Assembly: GCA_023078555.1 (NCBI GenBank) | Contig: CM041200.1 | Span: forward strand, 3,108,001-3,172,000 | DNA from: Ulva prolifera | Lineage: Eukaryota > Chlorophyta > Ulvophyceae > Ulvales > Ulvaceae | Length of the DNA stretch: 64,000 nucleotides | Direction of reading: 5' to 3' | Shown: positions 32,250 through 44,800 of the stretch, piece after piece | Layout of the letters: each line of letters starts with the position of its first letter | Position numbering within the stretch: the stretch's first letter is position 1 | Notes under the pieces: generated by a model | What the model was told of the DNA's origin: nothing | Database searches by the model: none | Seen by the model: only the letters and a program-made list of their open reading frames with translations | Translations under genes and position numbers: made by a program

Positions 32250-35200
32250 CAGTCATTTTTTGCGGCAAATGCAGATTACAGCCATCGAAATTCTTTCTGA
32301 ACGGGTGCGATCAGACTTCAATTGTACGCAGCTTGTGAACTCGTTTGCCGGTGTTTTCATGCACGGTCGGTGGTTTCTATTTTGTCATAAATTAGTTTGC
32401 GAGTGCAACAACACACTTCAAGTTCTTCAATCACTTCAGGTTGGTCAGTGACTGCATCGCAACTTCAATCCTTGTTGACTCTCGCTGTGATTGACGAGTT
32501 CTTAAGTTGTTATTCTTCCCCACCACCACAGCATCTCATCCACACTCGACAACACGTTACATCGTCATCCAAACAACATGTGGGCTGACGACGGGGTATT
32601 CTTTGTGCAGATGGCGCGATCTCATTCTCAGGCAGTTCGCTGCATCTGAGACGTTCATGACATACCTACTGATGTGGACCATCTTCTTCAATCTTTGCTA
32701 CATCTTCTAAGCGAAGAACAGCCTTCACTGCAACGTGTGGCCTCAACTTTTGCTACATTCGAGCCACGCAGTATAAGCATTGAAACTCGGCAACTGTTTC
32801 GACTCAAGCAGACTAGCAGCAGGCCATCGGTGACTCATTGATTGCGTTCACATGGGGGCGTGGCTTTAGAAGGCCTTTGCTGCTGCCAGATGGCCTGGGC
32901 AACCTTTGTGGCGCTCATGTGATTTACCACCGCATTCAATCCATGTTCATGGTGCTAGTTTTCCCAACTGCTACACCACCAATGATGTGGGTTGGAATGG
33001 TGTTGATGGCGATGTAGGCCAGGCAATTGTGGGTCAGGAAGTGCTGCCGTGCAGTCATTGAATGACCTGGTATGCCGCCACGCTCATGCAGCGACCTACA
33101 TCAGGCACCGACTGACAATTTGTTGTACACACGAGTTCCCTGCACATGCCATGGATTAGCAGTGTTGGATCACGTGCTTACACCAGTGTTGGTTTGTTGG
33201 TGGCATGGTTTCTGCCAGTAAACAATTGGTAATCATGGCACGGTGTGGGCCATTACATATTAAACTGGCGGATACAGCATGCAACATGGCGTGGGTGGCG
33301 GTGTGTATCTATTCATGTTGTCAAGTCTGCTGTTTATATTGAGAGCAGCTGTCATGATCAGTTTGTGCAATGTCACCCACACACAGCGTAATCCATATCA
33401 CAGGTTAGCTTTCCAGGGTCACCACAATTGCCTGCATGGTAGAGTAAATATGATGCTGAGATGTCACACCCTTGAATGGTTTGAGGCTGAGCCTGAGGGG
33501 CAGGTACAGCACGGCAATGAGAACACATCCCATGGACACATTTCCTACAGCAAGGCACATATACTGCCAACGTAACTTTCCACTTTCACACACCCATGCA
33601 AGGAATGCGGGCCTTGACGTGCGGTGCCTCCTTGCCAACATGGACTGTGACCAGCCACTGATGTACACGTGGGTGGCTGACATTAACAGCCGTGTGTATA
33701 TGTCAGCACCGGTTCAAGGTCCGGGGCTCCCCAACTCACATTACAAGAAATTCGATGTGAAGGTGCCAAATGGAACCTCTGGCCGGGCGCCTGCTGGGGC
33801 CCTCTTTAATGGTAGTGGTGCCGCACAGAAAAATATGTAACAGTGTGACAGTATAATTCAGTGTATTCAGTGTACATCATTGTATGTGAGATGTCAAAAA
33901 GTCACCAAAAAACGGCGACAATTGACCAGCTACCACCACATTGGCCGTAGGGCTATTAACCAGACTGAGAATGGACCGCGGTCGGCCCCTCCCCCTACAT
34001 GAAGCATCTTCCCGCATGGTGTGCGTAGCAAGGGCCCGATGCACTGCGCACTTTTGTTGCAAGCTTGCCTACATGCCAGCAAAGCAAGTCACAACAGACT
34101 TATAGGATACTGCCCAAAATAGGATGCCGCCCAAAATTGACATCAGGGAAGACACTGCGCTGGGAAAACGGCGCGCAGCGCACTTCATTTTACACCGAAT
34201 CAAGCCCTGATAGCAGCAATGCCGTCCACAATGCTTGTAGCACAAATTGCTTACTCCCAACCACCGCAAGATGATGCACATGCATAACATCGCTGCAAGA
34301 AAATCAAGGCTCAAGCAAAGCGGAAAACCTGGGCACACCCATGCCAAGTGTTCAATGAGCCACCTCTGAAATTCATGAAGATGGATCCCCAGGCACCTCT
34401 GTGATTGTGCATGGAGCACAGGGCGACCACCCATCAGATGTCCCTGTTCGCAGCGCACTGTCATGGTCATCGAGATATGCAGTCACAATCCTGATCTCTG
34501 TGGATTCGGACCACAATGACAGTGCATCAACGTTTCTTACGAAGCGTGACCCCCCTATATCGAGATAGGTAGCGAGGTTACCAGCATTCGATTAGTTTGT
34601 GCAGGGTTTATGCCAGACCCAAGGGGGCAGGGAAACCAAGCCATCCAGCATCGAGTTAATCAACACCGCACACAAGAACTACAACAGTGGCCAGTTCATT
34701 TCCCCGCCCGCATCGACTGGGACCGCCGCAACGTCGTCGACAGCCAAAGAATGCCAGCCACGCTGTGAAGAGATGTTCATCCAGGGTGCTCAGGGCAGAA
34801 ACATTCCGTACATCTTGAGATGTCAGATATGCCTCTCAGCTGCCTGATATAGCGTAAGGATGCACAATCTGTACTTGATGACGGTAGACCTGCCGCGATG
34901 ATGCGGGCGTACTTGTGCCTCAATCCAGGTGCACATGGCTGACGTTCCTCAAAGTGGAGCCAGGCAATTGAAAGCTGGCTCGGCCCATGCACTCGGTAAC
35001 CGTGGCAACACTGTACATGCCACGCCGTGTGCGTGTGTCCTTTTCATCAATTCATGTGCACATGCGTTTTTACCTCAGATCCTCGTGTACGCGGGAGTCC
35101 GGAGCTGGAGGGCGTGTCGTGTTCGTCTGTGCTAGCTACAAACCCTCTTGCTCAGAAGATCTACGGGGACTTGCGTTGTGGTGCCTCGTTTTGAATATTC

Positions 35201-35549
35201 CCACGGACGTCGCATATTGCGCACTCGCAATTCCTCGGATATCTCGATATCTCAGGTACCTCTAGATCTGCACATCGCGCATATGCTCGTGTAGGAACTC
35301 TGTCACATCGTTGAAACGTGCAACGAATCATGGAAACTGCTATCATTGTTGCGCATCGCTCCGTCTTGATGTCGTCGATCATGATATTCATATCATAGAA
35401 CGCCAGAAAGCCATCCCTTGCCGCAGCATTCTTGATCTGCCGCATAACTCGTGGATCCTGATCACATTTGAAAAGTTTCCAGGCAATTGAACATTGTCAT
35501 AGCATGCACGGACTGTGTATTGCCCCTTCTTGTCGCCGCTCTCTTCGCG
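32250..35549. other. Gene-poor region
   Basis: 3.3 kb with no recognised gene on either strand. Open stretches such as 33472-33840 (+), containing TWVADINSRVYMSAPVQGP, and 34069-34470 (-) lack family motifs or consistent splice context. It may hold introns, untranslated regions or an unfamiliar gene. No terminal repeats or target duplications were spotted. Confidence 0.35.
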
Positions 35550-36914
35550 ATGGAGCCCGCGGTTCAGGGCACCCACGTTCAGCCGAACGACAGCACACAA
35601 AGATCAAGTGAGCCTTCGAGATCCATGGAATTGCAAACGCCGGTGCCGTGTTTTGATGACAAGGGTACATGATTTCACGCGGGCCACGGCGACATGCACG
35701 TGCCCAAGCGGTGCCATCCATCTTCGCTTAGTGGCTGGAGCAATCCTCACAAACATCGGCGGTTTCTGCATGCGATTCGCCATGAATATAGTATTTCGGT
35801 CTCTGTATCCTCACCGAGGCTGTACTACGTAACGGATGCATGTGTCACGAATGCTGCGTTGCTCTTGCAGGCCTACAAGGTCCTGTACGGTTTCAGCAAG
35901 CGCAGGTGATGAGCTAATATCCGAAGAAGGTTTCTCACTTGCCAAAGTATCCTTTGGAGATATTCTTGCTCCTGTCGGAGTTAGTCTCATGGTCTTTGGG
36001 TTTGGTGCATACTTCTCGTTGATTCCGGGTTCTGATCTCTCTGGCGTTGCCCTGATTTATGGCTTCCCGATTCTCCTTCTCGGATTTGCCCTCAAGTACG
36101 CACAACTTGATCCAGTGACGTGCTCCACCACTCGTGAAGCTTTTGTGCTTCGCGAGTCCCAGATGACTGATAACCAGAAGAGAGTGCGGGAAGACTGCAC
36201 CAGGTACCGGTGCGTAGTCAGACTTCCTCACAAAACACAAGCATGACATGAGAAGTTTCTTCCCTAATTTTTCTCCGTACTATCAGGCCACATGCAATTG
36301 GTCACCTCTTAATAGCTGGGCTGTTCACCAATGGGAAGATCTGCGGTTTTAAATCTCCAAAGGCTGTCTGACAGACATTGTGGTACCTCATATTACGATT
36401 ACATCATGACAGGGGTTTTCATGGGATCAATCACCCAGACCTTTTTAAGTGCGCTCATGTGTCGCAGTTATGGAGACGAACAGCATTTGGAGGAGGCTCT
36501 TGAACGCGTCTTCATGATTGGCCGGCCTACTGGAATCCCACGCCGGCAATGTCCGAGGCTGGAGGGCTTGCGAGAGGAGGTATCAGATGGCAAGTACACG
36601 CTTGTGATGGAGTTTGTCAACCGAAACAACTTGTCGGAAGAGCAATGGCGGGAGCGCGAGACGAAGTTTGCAACCTTTTTCGGACCAGGAATTTCGGCCA
36701 AGGTGTGTTGCAGACACAGGCACGATCTCTCTGTTCCACGATTCGCGACAGCGCACAACAGGGCGCTGTGCAGGTCAATGTGCTTAGTGAGGAAGTCGTC
36801 GAGGTGGCACTGAAGTCTGATGGTTCTGGGGAGGGCATGGATGGCAATGATGGTGCAGATGTATTGCCACCGTTGGCACCTGGACAAAAACCTCGTGCGC
36901 AAAAGGCGCAGTAA
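35550..36914 (+). CDS. Chloroplast DUF2854 membrane protein
   Basis: Conserved in cyanobacteria and plastids; function not established. After a transit-like segment (TRSCTVSASAGDELISEEGF), the exon starting after the acceptor near 35870 encodes SLAKVSFGDILAPVGVSLMV and then two hydrophobic segments (VFGFGAYFSLIPGSD; LIYGFPILLLGFALKYAQL). These are followed by REAFVLRESQMTDNQKRVRE and, across an in-phase intron, the soluble domain YGDEQHLEEALERVF, GIPRRQCPRL, VSDGKYTLVMEFVNRNNL and FATFFGPGISAK, ending in VNVLSEEVVEVAL. This is the plant DUF2854 pattern. The product is probably in the thylakoid or envelope with two membrane helices. The first exon is tentative: the ATG at 35550 and donor near 35664 do not close in phase with the next exon. 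Confidence 0.8.
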
Positions 36915-37154
36915 GTTTCAAGTATCATCTTTCAGGCATGAGGCTTGCTACAAATTTAGCACACTGTAACCAACAGTCATCCCGTCCACACATGTACGAA
37001 ACAAGGGCGCTCATTACCAGTCAACTTGTAAATACTCCACATCCGAGTTCATTGCGATCACTGGTAGCTACATGTACAGAACACTGCACACCTACTACTC
37101 CAATCCATGTACAGATGCGCCCAACTTGTTCAAACCTCGGCATGCTCAAGACAT
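36915..37154. other. Convergent 3' gap
   Basis: 240 bp between the stops of the DUF2854 gene (+) and the BTB gene (-). Nothing recognised. Confidence 0.4.
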
Positions 37155-40128
37155 CTAATGCAGCTTTGCTTCTAGGAGCTCAAAGTGCGCCTGTCCAGTG
37201 TTGACAGCCATCAGACACGGAAAAAGGCGGGTATTGGTTGGCAGACCCTTGAAGACGTGTTGCTTGCGGCGATCATTGAGCTCCACATAGAGGTCTCCAG
37301 TCCCAGAATCCAGTTCCATCACGACCTTCTTCCAGCTGAGAGGTGGATTATTGATGCACTTGAAGCAGTCAATGAATAGAGTATTCATACGCTGCCGCAC
37401 AGGCTGTGCCTGAGTCACGGCATTCGCTGCAGCAGCAAAGGCCAATACTTAGCCTAGTGAATCAACCTGTCTTTGACACACCATTTACAAGGCAGGTTGG
37501 GCATCTACAGCTGTCGAGTTGATAGAAAACGAGTTGAGGATGATGACGACGCACTTCTGCAATGCTCTATGCATGTACCCTCTTCGCTGATCATCCATAC
37601 CTGTGGGTTTCGAGCAATCATGGTTGACATGTCCAGCCCTGAATTCGAGGTCACACCCATCCAGAACATGTCACACTGACGTACAATTTCGAGGCTCCAT
37701 CGGAGAATGCCATTCTCCAGCCCACCCTGCGTCAAGCAAAGAAGATGAGTATGTTTGATGGTGAGGTTGACCTCTGACCTGAGATCAGCTTTGCACAATG
37801 TGGTACATCCCAGCGCCGTACCCTGTACATCAGCCCTTGATACGTGGTCACAGACAGTGAAACCAAGTATCGATGTTCCCCTTGATCACGCTTGAAGTAG
37901 TAGTTGGGACCAACAACGAAGGCCGTCTCTGGTTTGTTTCGATCAATACGGGCCTGCTCATCAATGCTGGGAAGCACATTCACCCCTGATGTAGGTGGGA
38001 GCACGGGATGTGGGGCTTCTAGGCCTGCATCGTTTGTGAACTAACGGCATACTACACTTTGCACAAAGAGGGACAGCATCGCCGAACCAGCCACATGACA
38101 CACTGATGGCATGAACACGAGATCTGCATCAAACCTGTCCCCTCCCATGTAGGACGTGGCCTGGGGACACGCTGGGCATGCGTCTGATGCAAATGATCGG
38201 GCCGTGGTCGAGCATCAACTGGTAGCGAGCTGTGCTGCACGGGCCTGTTGCTACCAATACTTGGCCCGCTATGTCCGGGATCGATTCGTCTGGTGTCAGG
38301 CGGTCGCGCAAACTTTTCAGAGAGACCAGTACGGTCAAGGCATCGCTCTGATGAATTAAAGCGTGGCCCATTATGTATAGACATAGTCTCCCAGAACTGC
38401 AGCCAATGAATTGATCATGAATCTGACAAATTTCATCCCACAGCCAAATGAATTGCACTGCTATATACATGGCCTGAGCATCACAAAACCAAGTACGCAC
38501 CAGGTCAACAGTGTAACGATTGAAAATGCTCCTTTCAGGCTGATTAAAAAATGTGAGCTCATCAAACTGCTCAATGGTGAGACAGAACGGATCAGTGTGT
38601 TGCATGATTAGATGCACTTGATCTTTGGGCATTGGCGCTGAATTGTAAGCTTTTTGCACCCAAATTGACCGCTCTGTCCAGGACTTCACCGCACGAACAA
38701 CCTTGTACTCTGAAACTTCAAACACACACTCTGTAAGGACCACAAGGAGCGCTTGCCTGTTGAGTGGGAGAAATATCTGCATATCAACATCTTGTTGCGG
38801 CAAGATAGCAATGGATGCTGGACACGAAAAGAATGCAGGCCATTGACATGGACGAAGGAGTGTTCATTCTGTAAGCCGATGTTATCAGCAACGTACATCA
38901 TCGTTGAAGCCAGCTTTGTTGAACCAGTCAATTGAATGGCCTCTGAGAGTGTCCAACAACATGTTATAGCCAGACCGCTCCTCTTCTGCTGAGCTGACAG
39001 TCGCGGACATGCTGAATGAGTTCTCAATCTGCAAATCCAACAAGCGCGCTGCAAACGCTGGTGTAAGTGTCATCTGCATCAAATGGCTGAGGATGTATTG
39101 GAACAAGTCGAAAACCTTATGCTTGAAGCTCCTGCAAGTTTGAGTGGGATGAGATGGGAGGAACGAATTGGCAGCAACGTGCACAGCAGCTATATTTGTA
39201 CTTGGGTTGCAATAAACAGTCTCAATGTAGTACAGCACCAGGTCAGAAGCCACATCCAGAGGTTGTAATCATCTTCCGATGCAGTGGAGCTGCCCTTTTC
39301 AAGGTCACCAATTTCGCCTAGGTACATGAACTCCACAATTCTTTGCAGCACATGAGCTGACTCCTTGAAGGTAACCCGTGCGCCCCTGACAATCTCATTT
39401 GTGTGCACAGGTACAGTGTCTTCTCCGGTAGCGTCTTCGTAAAGTTGTGACGGAAGACTAGACATGGATGGCACAGTATCCATTGTATGCACGGAGTCGT
39501 GGTGTGAAACCTGTAGTGTTGCCCCATCACCGTGAAATCCAGCAGCTCCCAAGAACGCTTGACGAAAATACCTGTACATCATCATGGTGTTGCTACCCCA
39601 CGATCGGGATTGACGTAGTGACTTGAGCGGCCGGGTGCACGGACAGCGAGGTGCCAGGACGATCATGCAGCATCAAGCATGCATAGACGCAGAGTTGTTG
39701 CGATTATTGATACATTTGATGTCCACCCGTACAGCTGCGTGCCTCGCACATTTCGGAGCGAAGAAATCGGCGTACTACGCAACAGCGGGTGTCAAACCGG
39801 CGGACGCTAACAGAATGGCCATGTCCTGGCATAAACTAACTACGCGTACGTTTGACAATTCAAGCGGTTGTATCAAGTGGCGAAGCTCATGGCGCTGGGC
39901 AAGCGCACTGCGATTGTTTTGAGGGACGCACGATGTCCGCGCGGCAAGTACCGCTCGATGGGCGTACACCACATTCTGCTCAGGTGTATCTTCTCGCCCA
40001 TCCGCATGTCGTGCTGGAATGCATTCGATCGCGACGTCACAGAAACGTGGTCTCTCATCGTACAAACGCTGCATCAACCGAACGCTCCATTTGGCTTTGG
40101 GGCCGCGAAGATCGTCTATTGCTGCCAT
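37155..40128 (-). CDS. BTB/POZ protein with a SPRY-like C-terminus
   Basis: BTB proteins often act as substrate adaptors of CUL3 ubiquitin ligases. From the ATG at 40128, exon 1 has the first half of the BTB fold (RLYDERPRFCDVAIECIPAR, then VYAHRAVLAARTS). Exon 2 joins in phase and continues YFRQAFLGAAGFHG to RVTFKESAHVLQRIVEFMYL, a canonical BTB core. Middle exons are helical and BACK-like (FLPLNRQALLVVLTECVFEV, VVRAVKSWTER). The last exons resemble SPRY/B30.2: LRWSLEIVRQCDMFWMGVTS and KKVVMELDSGTGDLYVELND followed by RLFPCLMAVNTG, with the stop at 37155. About 600-700 residues in many exons; the joins between 37.5 and 39.3 kb are not resolved. BTB is secure, SPRY less so. It is divergent from NOP56. 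Confidence 0.75.
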
Positions 40129-41306
40129 TGTACAGGGAATCACTGGTCTTCAGCTCTCCAGCGGCTACGTTCTTGCATGGCCTCCTCCGGCTTGCATTAT
40201 CATCTGCACCGCAAGAGACCGCGAAAGCATGTGGTGGCCAAGGCCAACCTTTACACGGTCCCGACATTCTCACTGCTGCAAACTGAAAGTTGTGGCCCTT
40301 GGAACACGGTGGTGCACAAGCGCGTGCTTGTCGATCAGCGCGTCATTTCTCTTCTCGACACTTGCAACACGCTTTCAGCCTCCCACGCATGCATGCACGA
40401 CGCGAGCTACAAGTCGACGCGACGTTTCATAACACACGGCACAGTGCACTGCAGTGGTCTTTCGGCAAGAAGCATGGCAGTCGCATATCCTGCAGCCGGT
40501 CACAGGTGTGGCTGCAGTGAGTGCGTATTTGTGCGCTGCATTTTGTACGCATTTGGTAAGGTTTACTTTTACCAACCGTCCAAGCAATTCCGGATATCAA
40601 TCGAACTCTCCCAACAATCTTGCATAGCAGACGAGTGTGTGGGCTACAACAGCCTTAGCAGCATGCAGTGTGATTTCAGCTGACCACCTGCGACTGACGG
40701 CGCGAAGCTTTCTTAGCGCGTTCTTGGCGCGACGGCCCAAGTCGACATGGTGCGATACAAACCCTACCATTTTTCTTGCATTATTGACTGTGAAAGATCT
40801 GATCGGTGTATCGAAATACTGGCTGGCAGGAAATTGTGTCAAACTGGCCAATTGAAGCATGCTGTTGGCGGCCGAATGCCGCAGTCATCTGACGCCGTGG
40901 GCGTGCAAGCCTCGGCCAATGAAGGCCCTTATTTCGGTTGAAACATGTATAACGTCTGCTTGCTGGGTCCCACCGTGTACACTGCGACTTGCTCACCGGG
41001 AATACCTCTTATGCGTGCTTTGCAACGGCGAATGCGTGGAGGTCAGCTGGAATCAATCACGCCTAATTCAAGAATTTTCTCTCTTGCATGTGCTCACATC
41101 GATTGATGCACCTGCATGCGCTATTCAGGCATGTACCTTGCCTGGAGTGGACGTGTCTAGCTGTGCCGTTGTGCCCAATGAAGATACTCTGATATGCAAA
41201 TCTGAATCAGTGATGTTTTTTTCCGCTTATTGTCTGAGGGCCTAATTGCATATTTTGGGGGTTTCTGTTTTTGCAACAAGCCGAGCTGCTCTTCAAATGA
41301 GTGCTC
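40129..41306. other. Divergent intergenic region, BTB gene and NOP56
   Basis: 1.18 kb containing both promoters. Open stretches on both strands (for example 40597-40860) lack recognisable domains; SHHVDLGRRAKNALRKLRAV on the minus strand could be an upstream exon but is unsupported. Confidence 0.3.
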
Positions 41307-43495
41307 ATGCAGGCACAGTACCTGCTTTTTGAGTCGGCGTCTGGATATAGCCTGTTCGAAGTGAAGTGTATAGATGATGTCGCACTTTCAACAGACTCCG
41401 TACAGCAGAGCATCAGTGACATGGCCAGATTCTCAAAAATGGCATCACTGGTGGCTTTCAAGCCCTTTTCAACTGCAGCCGATGCTCTGGAGCAAATCAA
41501 CAGCGTGTCTGAGTCACTAACGACAGACATGTTGATCACATTTCTCGGAACCAACCTTCCCAAAGTGAAAGATAGCAAGAAAGCCAAGTGGAAGTTAGGA
41601 GTAGTCGATGCAAAGCTCGCGAATGCTATCAGCGAGGCAACCAGTAAGTCACAGTTGCCTCGATACATATCAGCAAATGCGTTCTTTCAAACGCGTTTCT
41701 CAGTCTTCTGTCAGCAATCCGGTGTTCTTGCGGACTTCTTTCTGCAGTGTTCTTTGACCCTGAATTGCTTCGGCATAGCATTGTTGTTCATCTGTGCAGG
41801 CATACCCTGTGTCAGCGACAAGGTTGTGGCAGAGCTGGCACGTGGCATCCGCTTGCACTTCTCGCACTACGTCAAGCAGCTTGAAGAGCATACATGGCGT
41901 GATGCGCAACGAGGACTGGCTCATTCGTATTCTCGAGCCAAGGTGAAGTTCAATGTTAACCGGGTCGACAACATGATCATCCAGGTGCGTGGTCTCAAGT
42001 GACTGTGCCTGTCATGTGCGCTGTCTGGACTTGATGATGCCGGACCAAGTGTCAATGACTATCGCTGGCTTGACATGCAGGCTATCGCTCTACTGGACAC
42101 TCTAGACAAAGACGTCAACACCTTCATCATGCGAGTTCGCGAGTGGTATGGCTGGCACTTTCCTGAGCTGGCCAAGATTGTTGCTGACAATTTCCAGTAT
42201 GCACGGGTTGTGATGTTGGCTAAGGACAAATCAAGCATTACTGACGAAATGGTAAACGACTTGAAGGAGATTATTGGCGACCAGGAGGTTGCTGAACAGG
42301 TGTGACTACTGTTGGGGTTGCTTTTATGTCTTCCTGAACACATTATAACTTGATTCAGTAGTGGGGTGTATGCAATGCAGGTTGTGCAGGCTGCTAAAGC
42401 AAGCATGGGACAGGACATCTCCCCTGTAGACCTAGCTAATATTGAACTGTTTGCTAAGCGTGTCATATCGCTTGCTGAATATCGACAAAAGCTCTTCACA
42501 TACCTGCATGACCGAATGCACGCAGTTGCTCCAAACTTGTCAGCCCTCATTGGTGAGGTCATAGGCGCAAGGTTAATATCACATGCAGGTATGCTTCATT
42601 TCACATACCATGCAGCTGCATTCTTCAAGAGTCATCACTGGTGGATGATGATGCTTTTGTTGGCACCAGTCAGAAGGGTTTCAGACGCCTAATCAATGTT
42701 GACCAACACTTAGCTTGCTGACACTAGACCAGATCTGACTGCTTCACAGTGGTGACTGAGATAGATTGAGCAGTCACTCCAGATTTACAGGATCGCTCAC
42801 AAATCTGGCAAAGGCCCCAGCATCAACAGTGCAAATTCTGGGAGCTGAGAAGGCTCTTTTCCGTGCTTTGAAGACTAAAGGCAATACACCCAAATATGGG
42901 CTGATATTCCATTCTTCGTTCATTGGTAGAGCAAAAGCTCGAAACAAAGGTCGGATATCAAGGTATCTGGCAAACAAATGTTCGATTGCGACGCGCATTG
43001 ATGCGTTTATGGAATCTGCCACCAGTGTATTTGGAGAGAAAATGAAAGATCAGGCACGCTGACATTCGAATATCAGACCTGCGCTTCTGTGTCAGCTGCT
43101 CTTATTGTGTCATTTGTCCACAGCTGTGTGACCCAATGTTCAGGACTTGCCCATGTTTGTGCAGGTCGAAGAACGATTGCGTTTCTATGATGATGGTGTA
43201 GCGCCAAGGAAGAATGCAACAGTGATGGCAGAGGCCATGGAGAAGTCAAAGGTAGAACTCGGGGACGCCGATGGAGGCTGTGTAGAAGAGGTCCCCGAGA
43301 CAAAAAAGAAGTCAAAGAAGAAACGTGCTTCGGTGCGCCTTCATTGTGTAGGTTCAACTTAAATACCCTAAGGCCTTATTGGTTGGATCTATGAATAGAA
43401 ACGAATCGTCTGTGTAGGCTGCTTCGGAAGGCGACGAAATGGCGGCAGTCAAGAAGAAGAAGAAGAAGAGGACTAGCAAGACTGTTGACGAGTAG
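41307..43495 (+). CDS. NOP56: NOP56, box C/D snoRNP core protein
   Basis: Core scaffold of the box C/D snoRNP that guides rRNA 2'-O-methylation in the nucleolus, paired with NOP58 and fibrillarin. Seven exons close in phase: 41307-41643, 41800-41984, 42081-42299, 42381-42588, 42791-43053, 43165-43332 and 43418-43495, giving 485 residues. The N-terminal domain starts [17 protein letters not shown]. The coiled coil and Nop domain contain LGHSYSRAK-type [59 protein letters not shown] and the RNP-binding [38 protein letters not shown]. The C-terminus is a Lys-rich tail as expected, somewhat shorter than in yeast. GEKMKDQ and VEERL distinguish NOP56 from NOP58. Intron 5 has a GC donor. Confidence 0.95.
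43054..43164 (+). other. GC-AG intron in NOP56
   Basis: The exon ends in CAG and the intron begins GCACGC, ending GTGCAG. Homology demands the join between MKDQ and VEERL here, and no GT donor is available in phase. GC-AG introns are a known minor class of the major spliceosome. Confidence 0.8.
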
Positions 43496-44800
43496 ATTGA
43501 CCACAAATTGATCTAGAGGTGTGGTGTGCAGTTACATCTGATACAGGAAGATGAGTTGCCTCGCCTGTACATGCTAATTCTTTAAGTGACGTCTCCATTT
43601 AATGCTTGTTGATGACAAAGCTCATTGGTGTACATCATGCCCGCCACTACTGCACCCACTGCACTCGTATGATAATTTCAGGCTGTTGCGGGGCTGCAGC
43701 AACGTCTGTTACGTCATGTGCAGCCTCTGCCAAAACCAGCATATGTGTTTCATATCTTATCAATCATCACTAGTATCACCTCGCATCCCCAAAATCTGTA
43801 ATCCCACGCCTTCGTCTCTCATTCCGTGTGCACGCTGCCTGATCACTCATTCGTTTCTCGCCAGGCTACATACGCACCTCCGTTATTCAATGAACACATC
43901 AGACGTTTCCATGAATAATTGAATGTTGAATCTCGCGGTTTTTCAATACCGAATATTATTACGCTGAGTACGTTTTGGCTCAGTTTCCGGGTGTGGCATG
44001 ATGCATGGTGCTGCCGCGAGGAGAGTGATTGTGACTCAACCGACTGGTGCCACGTTTGCTTATGTCACGATTTTGAGATACAGGTGCGCTGCACAGCGGC
44101 TGCCTAAATGTATTGTGCGGGTGGGCATACCCATACTTATGGGACATGAAAATCTTCCCAGCACCATCATTGATGGTTGTTCATTGCTGTGAATAGCCTG
44201 GATTGCTATGCGAACCACAGTCCATGCTGAGAGGCACCCTTGTATGCGAAGCCTTTTTCCTATGACGGTAGATTTGGGTTGATGCAGCAGGGTAGCAGAC
44301 AGGTGTCTCGAGTCCGATCAAACAAGCGCACGACGCCATATATACATGCGCTCACCGTGGGCCCTCCGTGTAACATGCTGCGACTGTTCGCGATTTTACG
44401 ATGCATTGACCATTTGATCGCACACTTTCGATGCATCTGCGCATCCCGGAGTTGACTGCAAATGCTTTGGAGCCCAAAGGCGACGAGGCCTCGTACGGCT
44501 TTACACAGCAGCGCACAAGGGCAAACCGCAGCGGCGTTATCCACGGGAGTTTGGGGCCTGCAGCTCACAATGATGTTCGACAATTGCTGCAGTGCTCCTT
44601 CTCAGTATGCCACGTATTATGCCACGTATTAAAGCTTCGCTGCCGCCTCGCCTCGCATTGCGCTGTGTGTAAACGCATGCACGAGTAATGCGTTGCACGA
44701 TTCTTCGTTGACGGTAGGATATTGGGCTGGGGGCAAAATAATTTGTCAAACATAGTTGTGCTGTACGACCTCTGAGTTTTCGCAGTCAAGAAGAAAGCCC
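43496..44800. other. Convergent intergenic region
   Basis: 1.3 kb between the NOP56 stop and the urea carboxylase stop. No gene recognised. It includes a 12-bp tandem duplication (ATGCCACGTATT twice, about 44608-44632). Confidence 0.4.

Noticed and set aside
43440-43475. AAG run as a microsatellite
   Set aside because: It encodes the Lys-rich tail of NOP56 in frame.
41307-43495. NOP58 instead of NOP56
   Set aside because: The N-terminus ([14 protein letters not shown]), the GEKMKDQ-VEERL joint and the tail fit NOP56 better.
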